Shown here piece by piece: positions 5,713-13,190 of a DNA stretch of 17,578 bases. The stretch lies in contig JAHJSJ010000084.1 in NCBI GenBank assembly GCA_018830415.1, forward strand, positions 1 to 17,578, read 5' to 3'. This DNA comes from Alphaproteobacteria bacterium (GTDB lineage Bacteria; Pseudomonadota; Alphaproteobacteria; Sphingomonadales; Sphingomonadaceae). Position 1 is the stretch's first letter. Each line of letters opens with the position of its first letter. Both the position numbers and the translations under genes were made by a program. The notes beneath the pieces are model-generated. The model was not told where the DNA came from and did no database searches. It worked only from the letters and a program-made list of their open reading frames with translations.

Positions 5713-5811
5713 GGCGCGCGTTTTTCATGGGCGCGCGTCAATCACCCGTCACAATCTCTCTATAGCGCGCCCGGCATTGCCTCCCTCTGCGGAAAGGGCA
5801 GGGCCGGGCGC
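5713..5811 (+). promoter_or_regulatory. Two hairpins in the rpsB-tsf intergenic region (tsf leader)
   Basis: The first hairpin pairs 5713-5720 with 5732-5739 (GC-rich, one G-U) around an 11-nt loop beginning TTTTT. The second pairs GCGCCCGGC (5767-5775) with GCCGGGCGC (5803-5811) perfectly. It contains a nested CCTCCCT/AGGGcAGG stem around 5781-5803. Neither is followed by a T-tract, so they look more like attenuator, processing or stability elements than a simple terminator. They would let S2 and EF-Ts levels be set separately. The structures are seen; the role is inferred. Confidence 0.5.
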
Positions 5812-5840
5812 CCTTGAAACTGAATGAAAAGGATATTCTC

Positions 5841-6767
5841 ATGGCCGATTTTTCCGTCGCTGACGTGAAGAAGCTGCGCGAGCGCACTGGCGCTGGCATG
5901 ATGGACGCCAAGAAGGCGCTGACCGAAGCGGGCGGCGATATCGAAGCTGCGGTTGACGCGCTGCGTGCCAAGGGCCTCGCCACCGCGCAGAAGAAGTCGA
6001 GCCGCACGGCTGCCGAAGGTCTGGTTGGCGTGGCCGTGTCGGGCACCCGCGGCGTAGCTGTCGAAGTGAACTCGGAAACCGATTTTGTCGCCAAGAACGA
6101 ACAGTTCCAGGATTTCGTGCGCAAGACCACGGCAGTGGCGCTTGGCCTTGGCAGCGATGATGTCGATGCGTTGAAATCGGCGGCATACCCCGATGGCGGC
6201 ACCGTGGCGGACAAGCTGACCGACAATGTCGCCACCATCGGTGAAAACCAGCAGATCCGCCGGATCAAGACAGTTGCTGTCGATAAGGGCGCGGTGATTT
6301 CGTACATGCACACCGCCGCTGCCGAAGGGCTGGGCAAGATCGGCGTGCTGATCGGCCTGGAAAGCGAAGCGGGCGCGGACGTGCTTGAACCGCTGGGCAA
6401 GCAGTTGGCGATGCATGCGGCGGCGGCGTTCCCGATGGCTCTGGATGCTGACGGGCTCGACTCCGAAGTGATCGACCGTGAACGCAAGATCGCGGCTGAA
6501 AAGGCTGCCGAAACCGGCAAGCCCGCCGACGTGCAGGCCAAGATGGTCGACGGCGCGGTCAAGAAGTTCGCCAAGGAAAACGCGCTGCTCAGCCAGGTCT
6601 TCGTGATGGACAACAAGACCATCATTTCCGATCTGGTCGCGCAGGCGGCCAAGGCTGCGGGCACCGCGATCGTGCTCAAGGATTACGCCCGCTTCCAGCT
6701 TGGTGAAGGCATCGAAAAGGAAGTGAGCGACTTCGCCGCCGAAGTGGCTGCTGCCGTCGCGGGCTGA
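5841..6767 (+). CDS. tsf: Elongation factor Ts
   Basis: EF-Ts is the nucleotide-exchange factor that regenerates EF-Tu-GTP. The 308-residue product has the N-terminal UBA-like domain (VKKLRERTGAGMMDAKKAL). The TDFVAKNEQFQDF block that contacts EF-Tu follows, then two core alpha/beta repeats and a conserved ending. Length is as expected for alphaproteobacteria. The start at 5841 follows AAGGA by about 7 nt; an in-frame upstream ATG at 5814 lies within the leader and is rejected. It lies 142 nt after rpsB and is closed by an intrinsic terminator, so rpsB-tsf appears to be a separate transcription unit from pyrH onwards. Confidence 0.98.
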   Translation: MADFSVADVKKLRERTGAGMMDAKKALTEAGGDIEAAVDALRAKGLATAQKKSSRTAAEGLVGVAVSGTRGVAVEVNSETDFVAKNEQFQDFVRKTTAVALGLGSDDVDALKSAAYPDGGTVADKLTDNVATIGENQQIRRIKTVAVDKGAVISYMHTAAAEGLGKIGVLIGLESEAGADVLEPLGKQLAMHAAAAFPMALDADGLDSEVIDRERKIAAEKAAETGKPADVQAKMVDGAVKKFAKENALLSQVFVMDNKTIISDLVAQAAKAAGTAIVLKDYARFQLGEGIEKEVSDFAAEVAAAVAG

Positions 6768-6793
6768 CCCGCCCGAACCATCGGAAAAAATGC

Positions 6794-6832
6794 ACGGGCC
6801 GGGGGGTAGCAACCTTCCGGCCCGTTGCTTTT
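6794..6832 (+). terminator. Rho-independent terminator after tsf
   Basis: ACGGGCCGG (6794-6802) pairs perfectly with CCGGCCCGT (6817-6825). The stem can extend inward through GGGG/CCTT pairs to a TAGCAA loop, and TGCTTTT follows. It starts 27 nt after the tsf stop, giving a strong GC stem with a short U-rich tail. Confidence 0.85.
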
Positions 6833-6880
6833 CGGGTGGTCGCCAGCGCATCCCCCGGCGTCATTCAGTTCGGGGGCATC

Positions 6881-7813
6881 ATGAATTTTACCAAAGGCAC
6901 AATGATCTGTGCAGCGCTGCTGACCGCGTGTTCGGCGGCCCCGCAATCCGAAGCGGGCACCGCAGCGGTGCCGAGCCAGCGCGGCGGGGGTGAGCCATAC
7001 GAATTGCTCGGCTCGCAGGTGTTCGATGTGCCCGATCCGTCCAGCGGCATCACCTATCAGGTCTTTATCAGCCTGCCGCCGAGCTATGGCGCGGAGCCTG
7101 CGCGCAACTATCCGGTGGTCTACGTCACCGACGCCGATTACGGCTTCCCCATGCTGCGCCTGATAGGCCGGCGCATGAACGGGGCTGGCCCGCGGATCGA
7201 GGAGTTCATTCTCGTCGGCCTGTCATACGGCAAGGGGCACGAGCCGATGGCAAGCCGCCGGCGCGATTACACCCCGACAGCCAAGGGCGCATCCGATGCG
7301 CCTTCTGGCGCTGTCCACGGGGAATCGCTGCGTTATCGCGATTACCTGCGCGATGCCGTGATCCCGTTTGTCGAGGCGCGCTTTCGCGCCGCCCCGGCAG
7401 AGCGAACCTTTGTTGGCCATTCCTATGGCGGGCTGCTGGGAGCCCAGATTCTGATGACTGAACCCCGGATGTTCAGCGGCTATGTGCTGGGCAGCCCATC
7501 CTTCTGGTTCGACCGGAAATACCTGCTCAGACAAACGCCCGGACTGCTGGATCAGGTCGCCGCGATTGATGCTGATGTTTATATGTATGTTGGCGAATTC
7601 GAGGCCCGGCGCAAGGGTGACAGGCGTTACCAGCAAGATGTCGACATGGTGGCCGATAACGGCACCTTTGCAGATATGTTGCGCGCCAGAAATTATCCCG
7701 GCCTCAATCTGAAGGCCGAAGTGCTGGCGGACGAGGATCACCTTTCGGTCGCGCCGCGCGGCTTTACCAATGGGTTGCTGCACACGCTTCCGGCGCGCAA
7801 CCGCGAGGAATAG
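6881..7813 (+). CDS. Lipoprotein alpha/beta-hydrolase, putative esterase (esterase D / IroE-like fold)
   Basis: This is a predicted lipid-anchored serine hydrolase. The 310-residue product begins with a lipoprotein signal: residues 1-17 end in LLTAC, with Cys17 the lipidated residue. An esterase domain of the Pfam PF00756 type follows. It has the nucleophile elbow GHSYGG (Ser181), a preceding YPVVYVTDADY block and a likely catalytic His287 (DEDHLSV). It would act in the periplasm or at the outer membrane; the substrate cannot be told (ester, siderophore or acyl-enzyme release are all known in the fold). The start at 6881 is placed so that the signal begins the protein; a G-rich run precedes it. 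It is flanked by the tsf terminator and a 95-nt gap before pyrH, so it is probably transcribed on its own. It is unusual in this conserved cluster. Confidence 0.82.
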   Translation: MNFTKGTMICAALLTACSAAPQSEAGTAAVPSQRGGGEPYELLGSQVFDVPDPSSGITYQVFISLPPSYGAEPARNYPVVYVTDADYGFPMLRLIGRRMNGAGPRIEEFILVGLSYGKGHEPMASRRRDYTPTAKGASDAPSGAVHGESLRYRDYLRDAVIPFVEARFRAAPAERTFVGHSYGGLLGAQILMTEPRMFSGYVLGSPSFWFDRKYLLRQTPGLLDQVAAIDADVYMYVGEFEARRKGDRRYQQDVDMVADNGTFADMLRARNYPGLNLKAEVLADEDHLSVAPRGFTNGLLHTLPARNREE

Positions 7814-7908
7814 GCCGGGCCTTTCCCTTTGCGCATCGGCCGATTGCCGGTTAAGTGCGGCGCACCCAAATCATTGGCCCAAGATTCCACCCGGAGCCTC
7901 GTATTCCC

Positions 7909-8628
7909 ATGTCACTTCCTCCGATCAAACGCGTATTGCTCAAACTTTCGGGCGAAGTGCTCATGGGCGGGCAGCAGTTCGGGATCGACCCGGCCTTCGT
8001 CGCGGAACTGGCGAAGGAAGTGAAAGCGGCCAAGGATACCGGGCTTGAAATCTGCCTTGTCATCGGCGGCGGCAATATCTTTCGCGGGATGGCGGGCGCG
8101 GCGCAGGGGATGGATCGCGCGCAGGCCGATTACATGGGTATGCTGGCGACGGTGATGAACGCGCTGGCGATGCAGAACGCGCTCGAACAACTGGGCGTCC
8201 ACACCCGCGTGCAAAGCGCGATCCAGATGGATCAGGTGTGCGAACCGGTGATCCGCCGCCGCGCTGAACGCCACCTTGAAAAAGGGCGCGTGGTGATCTT
8301 TGCCGCAGGGGTGGGTAGCCCCTATTTCACCACCGATAGCGGCGCGGCGCTGCGTGCAGCTGAAATGAATTGCGATGCCTTGCTGAAAGGCACCAGCGTG
8401 GACGGGGTGTATGACAGCGATCCCAAACGCAACCCCGCAGCAAAGCGTTTCGACACGGTGACTTACGACCGGGTGCTGGCCGATAACCTCAAGGTGATGG
8501 ACGCATCGGCGGTCGCGCTGTGCCGTGATAACGAAATCCCGATCGTGGTCTTCTCGATCCGGGAAAAGGGCAACCTTGCCCGCGTGCTTTCGGGCGAAGG
8601 CGTGCAGACCATTGTGCAAGATAGCTGA
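7909..8628 (+). CDS. pyrH: Uridylate kinase (UMP kinase)
   Basis: PyrH phosphorylates UMP to UDP with ATP in the cytoplasm, the entry to UTP and CTP and to UDP-sugars. The 239-residue product belongs to the amino-acid-kinase fold. It has KLSGEVLMG at the phosphate-binding start (residues 12-20), GGGNIFRG, the TTDSGAALRA segment and DGVYDSDPK, all typical of bacterial UMP kinase. The usual length is about 240. The start at 7909 precedes the conserved core; an in-frame ATG at 7855 would add 18 non-conserved residues. A GGAG lies about 13 nt upstream, so the ribosome site is weak. It is followed 23 nt later by frr, the near-universal pairing. Confidence 0.97.
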   Translation: MSLPPIKRVLLKLSGEVLMGGQQFGIDPAFVAELAKEVKAAKDTGLEICLVIGGGNIFRGMAGAAQGMDRAQADYMGMLATVMNALAMQNALEQLGVHTRVQSAIQMDQVCEPVIRRRAERHLEKGRVVIFAAGVGSPYFTTDSGAALRAAEMNCDALLKGTSVDGVYDSDPKRNPAAKRFDTVTYDRVLADNLKVMDASAVALCRDNEIPIVVFSIREKGNLARVLSGEGVQTIVQDS

Positions 8629-8651
8629 TAGAAGAAGGGGGAACCTGACCC

Positions 8652-9209
8652 ATGCCGCAATATGACAAGGCCGATGTCGAGCGCCGGATGAATGGCGCGG
8701 TGGAATCCCTGAAGGGTGATCTTCAGGGCCTGCGCACGGGTCGCGCCAATACCAGCCTGCTCGATCCCGTTGTGGTCGAAGTCTATGGCGCGATGATGCC
8801 GCTCAACCAGGTCGCCACGGTATCCGCGCCCGAACCGCGTATGCTGAGCGTTCAGGTGTGGGACAAATTGAACATGACCCCGGTGGAAAAGGGCATTGCC
8901 CACGCCAATCTAGGCCTCAACCCGATCATCGATGGTCAGACGCTGCGCCTGCCGATCCCCGATCTGACGCAGGATCGCCGCAAGGAGCTGGCGAAACTGG
9001 CCGATCAATATGCCGAAAAGGCCAAGATCGCGATCCGCAACGTGCGCCGCGATGCGATGGAAAGCCTCAAGACTGACGAAAAGAAGAAGGAAATCTCCGA
9101 GGATGAGCGCAAGCGGTCTGAGGATGAAGTCCAGAAGCTGACCGATAAATATGTCGCCGACACCGACGAGGCTGCGGCGAAGAAGAAGCAGGAAATCCTG
9201 ACGCAGTAA
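8652..9209 (+). CDS. frr: Ribosome recycling factor
   Basis: Frr works with EF-G to split post-termination ribosomes. The 185-residue product is the standard length. It has the conserved blocks LRTGRANTSLLD, PLNQVATVSAPEPR and the C-terminal helical arm (TQDRRKELAKLADQYAEKAK, then RNVRRDAMESLK), with the usual Lys/Glu-rich three-helix bundle. A GGGGGAA ribosome site lies upstream at a somewhat long spacing. It sits between pyrH and uppS as in most proteobacteria. Confidence 0.98.
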   Translation: MPQYDKADVERRMNGAVESLKGDLQGLRTGRANTSLLDPVVVEVYGAMMPLNQVATVSAPEPRMLSVQVWDKLNMTPVEKGIAHANLGLNPIIDGQTLRLPIPDLTQDRRKELAKLADQYAEKAKIAIRNVRRDAMESLKTDEKKKEISEDERKRSEDEVQKLTDKYVADTDEAAAKKKQEILTQ

Positions 9210-9239
9210 GGCGGGGGTATCGGATCGTTAGGAACAGAT

Positions 9240-9917
9240 TTGGATCAGGACCGCGCAAAACACGTTGCCATCATCATGGATGGCAATGGCCGCTGGGCCA
9301 AGAAACGCGGGCTGCCGCGCGCGGTTGGGCATCAGCGCGGGGTGGAGGCTGTGCGGCGCTTGGTGCGCGGGCTGGAACCGATGGGCCTGGAATGCCTGAC
9401 GCTCTATGCCTTTTCGTCTGAAAACTGGAAACGGCCTGATGACGAGGTCGATGATCTGATGAACCTGATGCGGCGGTTCATCAAATCCGACCTGCCCGAA
9501 TTTGTCGCCAACAGCGTCAAACTCAAGATCATTGGCGATTGGCAGTCGCTCGCGCCGGATATCGTGGCGATGCTCGAAGATGCGCTGACACAAACCGCAA
9601 ACGGCACCAAGACATTGGCGGTGGCGCTCAATTACGGCGGGCAGCACGAAATTGCGCGCGCGGCGACGAAGGCTGCGGCGACTGGGGCCGTCACGGTAGA
9701 GAGTATCGCCGCGCAGCTCGACACCGCCGATCTGCCGCCGCTCGATCTGCTGATCCGCACCAGCGGCGAAGTGCGCCTGTCGAATTTCCTGTTGTGGCAA
9801 TCGGCCTATGCTGAAATGCTGTTTGTGGACACGCTGTGGCCCGATTTTGAACCTGCGCATCTGACGCAGGCGCTGGATGACTTTGCCCGGAGGGAGCGGC
9901 GCTATGGTGGACGCTGA
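9240..9917 (+). CDS. uppS: Undecaprenyl diphosphate synthase (TTG start)
   Basis: UppS adds eight isopentenyl units in cis to farnesyl diphosphate, making the C55 carrier precursor for peptidoglycan and surface polysaccharide. The 225-residue product has the catalytic HVAIIMDGNGRWA (Asp14), GHQRG (His31), the FSSENWKRP segment and the signature RTSGEVRLSNFLLWQ. The start is a TTG at 9240: AGGA ends 6 nt upstream, the conserved N-terminus begins a few residues later, and no suitable ATG exists before the catalytic motif. The gene overlaps cdsA by 14 nt, and its isoprene substrate comes from the MEP pathway served by dxr two genes downstream. Confidence 0.97.
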   Translation: MDQDRAKHVAIIMDGNGRWAKKRGLPRAVGHQRGVEAVRRLVRGLEPMGLECLTLYAFSSENWKRPDDEVDDLMNLMRRFIKSDLPEFVANSVKLKIIGDWQSLAPDIVAMLEDALTQTANGTKTLAVALNYGGQHEIARAATKAAATGAVTVESIAAQLDTADLPPLDLLIRTSGEVRLSNFLLWQSAYAEMLFVDTLWPDFEPAHLTQALDDFARRERRYGGR

Positions 9918-10674
9918 AACGCCCCGCGTGCCTCACTCGAATGGGGGGGCTTCCGATTTGCCCGTGCGGCTGGCGTCGGCCATCGTGATGTTGGTGATCG
10001 CGGGCGGGGCGCTGTGGCTGGGCGGCTGGTTCTGGAGCGCGTTCGTTCTGCTGCTGGCAGGCGGCGTGCTGTGGGAATGGAACCGCTTGGTGGGCCGCTT
10101 TGGCGTGTCGGGGCTGGCTGAAACGCTGTGGTTCTTTGCCGGGGTGGTCTATATCGGCGGGGCAGGCCTTGCGATGATGGCGCTGCGCAACGGGCCGACC
10201 TTTTTTCCGGTGGATGGGCAAAGCTATGGCTACGGCCCGTTTGAGGTGCTCGCGGGCTATATCCTGCCGATAATCGCGGTGGATGTCGGGGCCTATTTCG
10301 CGGGCCGCACGATTGGCGGGCCGAAGATTGCACCGCGCATCAGCCCGTCCAAGACCTGGGCCGGGTTGGCGGGCGGGGCGACGGCGGCGGCATTGGTTGC
10401 GGTTGTGATCGAACTCAACGATTTCGGCCCGGCAGCAGGCGCGCCGGGTTATGATGCGCTCAGCATCGGCTTTGCGGTGCTCGCCGGGGTGTTGATCGCA
10501 GTGTTGGCGCAGGCGGGCGATTTCTTTGAAAGCTGGATGAAACGCCGCGCCGGGGTGAAGGATTCGGGCGCGCTGATCCCCGGCCATGGCGGGCTGTTTG
10601 ATCGGCTCGATGGCTTTCTTGCGGTATTCTTTGTGCTGTTTGTGATTGCCACAATGCTCGCTTTGCTGGGATAA
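9904..10674 (+). CDS. cdsA: Phosphatidate cytidylyltransferase (CDP-diglyceride synthase)
   Basis: CdsA converts phosphatidic acid and CTP to CDP-diacylglycerol, the substrate of PssA. The 256-residue membrane protein has several hydrophobic helices and the complete family signature near the C-terminus (SWMKRRAGVKDSG, then PGHGGLFDRLD). The start at 9904 is chosen because GGAGGG lies about 9 nt upstream inside uppS, giving a 14-nt overlap that implies coupled translation. The ATG-like frame from 9877 would extend further into uppS and is less likely. Seven nt separate its stop from dxr. Confidence 0.96.
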   Translation: MVDAETPRVPHSNGGASDLPVRLASAIVMLVIAGGALWLGGWFWSAFVLLLAGGVLWEWNRLVGRFGVSGLAETLWFFAGVVYIGGAGLAMMALRNGPTFFPVDGQSYGYGPFEVLAGYILPIIAVDVGAYFAGRTIGGPKIAPRISPSKTWAGLAGGATAAALVAVVIELNDFGPAAGAPGYDALSIGFAVLAGVLIAVLAQAGDFFESWMKRRAGVKDSGALIPGHGGLFDRLDGFLAVFFVLFVIATMLALLG

Positions 10675-10681
10675 TGGGGCG

Positions 10682-11848
10682 ATGACGCGTTCGCTCACCC
10701 TGCTTGGCGCAACCGGATCGATTGGCGCATCGACGCTCGATCTGGTGCGGCGTGACCGTGAACACTGGCGCATAGAGGCGCTGACCGCGCATTCGAGCGC
10801 TGCCGAACTGGCCGCGTTGGCGCGCGAATTTGGCGCGAAAATCGCAGTGGTGAGTGATGAAGCCTGCCTGCCCGCATTGCGCGATGCGCTGGCGGGCAGC
10901 GGGATAGAAGCCGCCGGCGGGCGAAAGGCGCTGTGCGAAGCGGCGCTGCGCCCAGTGGATATGACCGTGGCGGCGATTGTCGGCTGCGCAGGCCTCGCCC
11001 CGGTGATGGCGGCGATCGAACGCGGCGGCACCATTGCGCTCGCCAACAAGGAAGCGCTGGTTTCGGCGGGCGAGGTGATGATGCAGGCGGTCGCCAAACA
11101 CGGCGCAACGCTGCTGCCGACCGATAGCGAGCATAACGCGATCTTCCAGTGCCTCAGCGGCAATCGCTTGTCCGATGTGGCGAAAATCACCCTGACCGCC
11201 AGCGGCGGGCCGCTGCGCACGTGGAGCACCGAGCGGTTGGCTGCGGCGACCCCGGCAGAGGCGGTGGCGCACCCGAACTGGTCAATGGGTGCGAAAATCA
11301 GCGTCGATTCGGCCACCATGATGAACAAGGGGCTCGAATATATCGAAGCCTTTCACCTGTTCCCGGTCGGGCTGGATCGTCTGGGAATCGTCGTCCACCC
11401 GCAAAGCGTGATCCATTCGATGGTGGAGTTTCGTGACCGTTCAACGCTGGCGCAACTTGGCCCGTCGGATATGCGCGTGCCGATTGCTTCGTGCCTCGCC
11501 TGGCCGCACCGGATGGAAACGCCGCTTGCCCCGCTCGATCTGGCCGCGATTGGCGAGCTGACCTTTTTCCCACCCGATGAAACCCGCTTCCCCGCGACGC
11601 GATTGGCGCGTGAAGCGATATTGGCGGGCGGAAGTGCGCCCGCGATCCTCAACGCCGCGAACGAGGTGGCGGTGGCTGCCTTCCTCGCCGGTCAGATCGG
11701 GTTCACCCGCATTGCCGCAATGGTGGAGGAGACGTTGCAGCGCAGCAATGATGCCCCGCGCCCGGCCACGCTTGATGAAGTTCTGGCCGTCGATCAATCC
11801 GCGCGGCGGCAAGCGCTCACTCTGTTGGAGACCAACGCCCTTGTTTGA
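10682..11848 (+). CDS. dxr: 1-deoxy-D-xylulose 5-phosphate reductoisomerase
   Basis: Dxr carries out the committed step of the MEP isoprenoid pathway, forming 2-C-methyl-D-erythritol 4-phosphate with NADPH and a divalent metal. The 388-residue product has the NADPH-binding GATGSIG (residues 9-15), ANKEALV (121-127) and the metal site DSEH (Asp148, Glu150). It also has HPNWSMG (from 197) and MNKGLE with Glu219, all as in E. coli Dxr (398). The start at 10682 lies 7 nt after cdsA. Its stop overlaps the rseP start by 8 nt. It supplies the precursor used by UppS, encoded upstream in the same operon. Confidence 0.98.
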   Translation: MTRSLTLLGATGSIGASTLDLVRRDREHWRIEALTAHSSAAELAALAREFGAKIAVVSDEACLPALRDALAGSGIEAAGGRKALCEAALRPVDMTVAAIVGCAGLAPVMAAIERGGTIALANKEALVSAGEVMMQAVAKHGATLLPTDSEHNAIFQCLSGNRLSDVAKITLTASGGPLRTWSTERLAAATPAEAVAHPNWSMGAKISVDSATMMNKGLEYIEAFHLFPVGLDRLGIVVHPQSVIHSMVEFRDRSTLAQLGPSDMRVPIASCLAWPHRMETPLAPLDLAAIGELTFFPPDETRFPATRLAREAILAGGSAPAILNAANEVAVAAFLAGQIGFTRIAAMVEETLQRSNDAPRPATLDEVLAVDQSARRQALTLLETNALV

Positions 11849-12962
11849 TGCACCCCCGTTCTGGATGTATGCGGTCGGCTTCCTGCTGCTGCTCGGCCCG
11901 CTGGTTACCGTGCATGAACTTGGCCACCTGCTGGTCGGGCGGCTGTTCGGTGTCAGGGCCGATGCGTTCTCGGTTGGCTTTGGCAAGGAAATTGCCGGGT
12001 TCACAGACCGGCAGGGCACCCGCTGGAAACTCTCGGCGCTGCCGCTGGGCGGCTATGTGCAGTTCCGGGGCGACATGAACCCCGCCAGCGTGCCCGATCC
12101 CGATGCGGCCTACGAAGAAGGCAGTTTCCAACACGCCGCCTTGTGGAAACGCGCGCTGATCGTGGCCGCCGGGCCGGTCACAAACCTGTTGGTGGCGGTT
12201 GCGATCTTCGCCGCGTTTTTCGCCATTCTGGGCAAACCGACCATCACTGGCGATGAAGATTCGCGCACCATCGGCCGCTTTACCGAAGCCAGCGTGGCAG
12301 AAGCTGCGGGTCTTCAGGTCGGCGATACGGTGGTTGCGATTGATGGCCGCACGATTGCTGATTTCAGCGAGTTGCGCACCGCCGTTGCCTTGCATCCGGG
12401 CAAGCGCATGGTGTTTACGGTTGAGCGGGCAGGCGAGGAAATCACCGTTCCGCTCACCACCGCGCGGGTAGTGGAAACCGACGGTTTCGGCAATCAAAGC
12501 GCGATTGGCCAGATTGGCGTTGCCGCGGCGGGCGGAGACTATGAGCTTGAAAAGGTCGGCCTGCTTGAGGCGATCCCGCTGGCGGTCAGGCAGTGTTGGG
12601 ATCTGATGGGCATGATGATCACCGGCATCCAGCAGATCATCGTGGGCGACCGGTCGGTTGATGAACTTGGCGGGCCGCTCAAGATCGCCAAATACTCGGG
12701 CGAACAGATGAGCCTTGGCGCCGTTGCCTTCATCAATTTTGCCGCTTTGATCTCGCTTAATTTGGCATTCATCAACTTCTTGCCAATCCCCGCGCTCGAT
12801 GGCGGACATCTGATGTTCTATCTGGCCGAGGCGATCCGTCGCAAGCCGGTAGGGCCGCAGGTGACCGAATGGGCTTATCGCGTCGGCATTGCGCTGGTGT
12901 TGGTGTTGATGGTGGTGGTGACGGTGAATGACCTGTTCTCGCTTCCCATCTTCGGCTCTTGA
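11841..12962 (+). CDS. rseP: RseP-type site-2 intramembrane metalloprotease (TTG start)
   Basis: RseP cleaves anti-sigma factors and remnant signal peptides within the inner membrane. The 373-residue product has the zinc motif HELGH (residues 25-29) in the first membrane helix, one PDZ domain (about 145-205), and the third ligand region NFLPIPALDGG (Asp320). A final membrane helix follows at about 345-363. E. coli RseP is about 450 residues with two tandem PDZ domains; only one is seen here, as is common in alphaproteobacteria. The TTG at 11841 is chosen because GGAG lies 10 nt upstream and the frame then starts at the first membrane segment. The next ATG (11865) has no ribosome site and would trim that segment. 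The TTG overlaps the end of dxr. Confidence 0.94.
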   Translation: MFDAPPFWMYAVGFLLLLGPLVTVHELGHLLVGRLFGVRADAFSVGFGKEIAGFTDRQGTRWKLSALPLGGYVQFRGDMNPASVPDPDAAYEEGSFQHAALWKRALIVAAGPVTNLLVAVAIFAAFFAILGKPTITGDEDSRTIGRFTEASVAEAAGLQVGDTVVAIDGRTIADFSELRTAVALHPGKRMVFTVERAGEEITVPLTTARVVETDGFGNQSAIGQIGVAAAGGDYELEKVGLLEAIPLAVRQCWDLMGMMITGIQQIIVGDRSVDELGGPLKIAKYSGEQMSLGAVAFINFAALISLNLAFINFLPIPALDGGHLMFYLAEAIRRKPVGPQVTEWAYRVGIALVLVLMVVVTVNDLFSLPIFGS

Positions 12963-12991
12963 GGCAAGATTGGCGCGGGCCAGCGGGTTTG

Positions 12992-13009
12992 CCGGGGAAA
13001 GCGCCCCGG
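12992..13009 (+). terminator. GC hairpin after rseP, weak or partial terminator
   Basis: CCGGGG (12992-12997) pairs with CCCCGG (13004-13009) around a 6-nt loop, 29 nt after the rseP stop. No T-tract follows, so termination would be partial or Rho-linked; it may instead stabilise the upstream mRNA end. Confidence 0.35.
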
Positions 13010-13084
13010 TCCGTGTCCTATCCGCGCCGGTGCGGCTTGATTGCGATGGGCACATCGGGCAGAGGCGGGGGCCAGATTTTCAGG

Positions 13085-13146
13085 GTGCGACAGGCAATCG
13101 CACATAAGGTCACTTGCAAGGGTGCATATTGAGGGTCGCAAGGGTG
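13085..13146 (+). promoter_or_regulatory. Inverted and direct repeats upstream of bamA
   Basis: GTGCGA (13085-13090) and TCGCAC (13098-13103) form an inverted repeat with a 7-nt centre. GCAAGGGTG occurs at 13116-13124 and 13138-13146, 22 bp apart, or two helical turns. Both lie in the 228-bp gap before bamA, where an envelope-stress-responsive promoter would be expected. I cannot place -35 and -10 elements confidently. Confidence 0.4.
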
Positions 13147-13190
13147 TGACGCCAATACGGCACGGACGGTTGGAACGGGATTTTAGCTGC

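Noticed and set aside
4874..5728. 284-codon minus-strand frame opposite rpsB
   Set aside because: Mirror of the rpsB coding pattern with no domain features.
5738..6851. Two overlapping long minus-strand frames opposite tsf (313 and 363 codons)
   Set aside because: tsf is certain on the plus strand; both frames are compositionally biased and two overlapping shadows cannot both be genes.
7814..7908. A specific promoter for pyrH (TTGCCG ... CAAATC)
   Set aside because: The -10 match is poor; a promoter is expected here because of the upstream terminator, but I cannot place it.
9691..11328. 545-codon open frame on the minus strand
   Set aside because: It lies antisense to uppS, cdsA and dxr, all of which have complete family signatures. 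Its translation is low-complexity Arg/Ala/Pro/His-rich with no recognisable domain, as expected of a shadow frame in GC-rich DNA.
11817..13055. 412-codon open frame on the minus strand
   Set aside because: Antisense to rseP and rich in His, Gln and Arg; no motif and no ribosome site, so a composition artefact.
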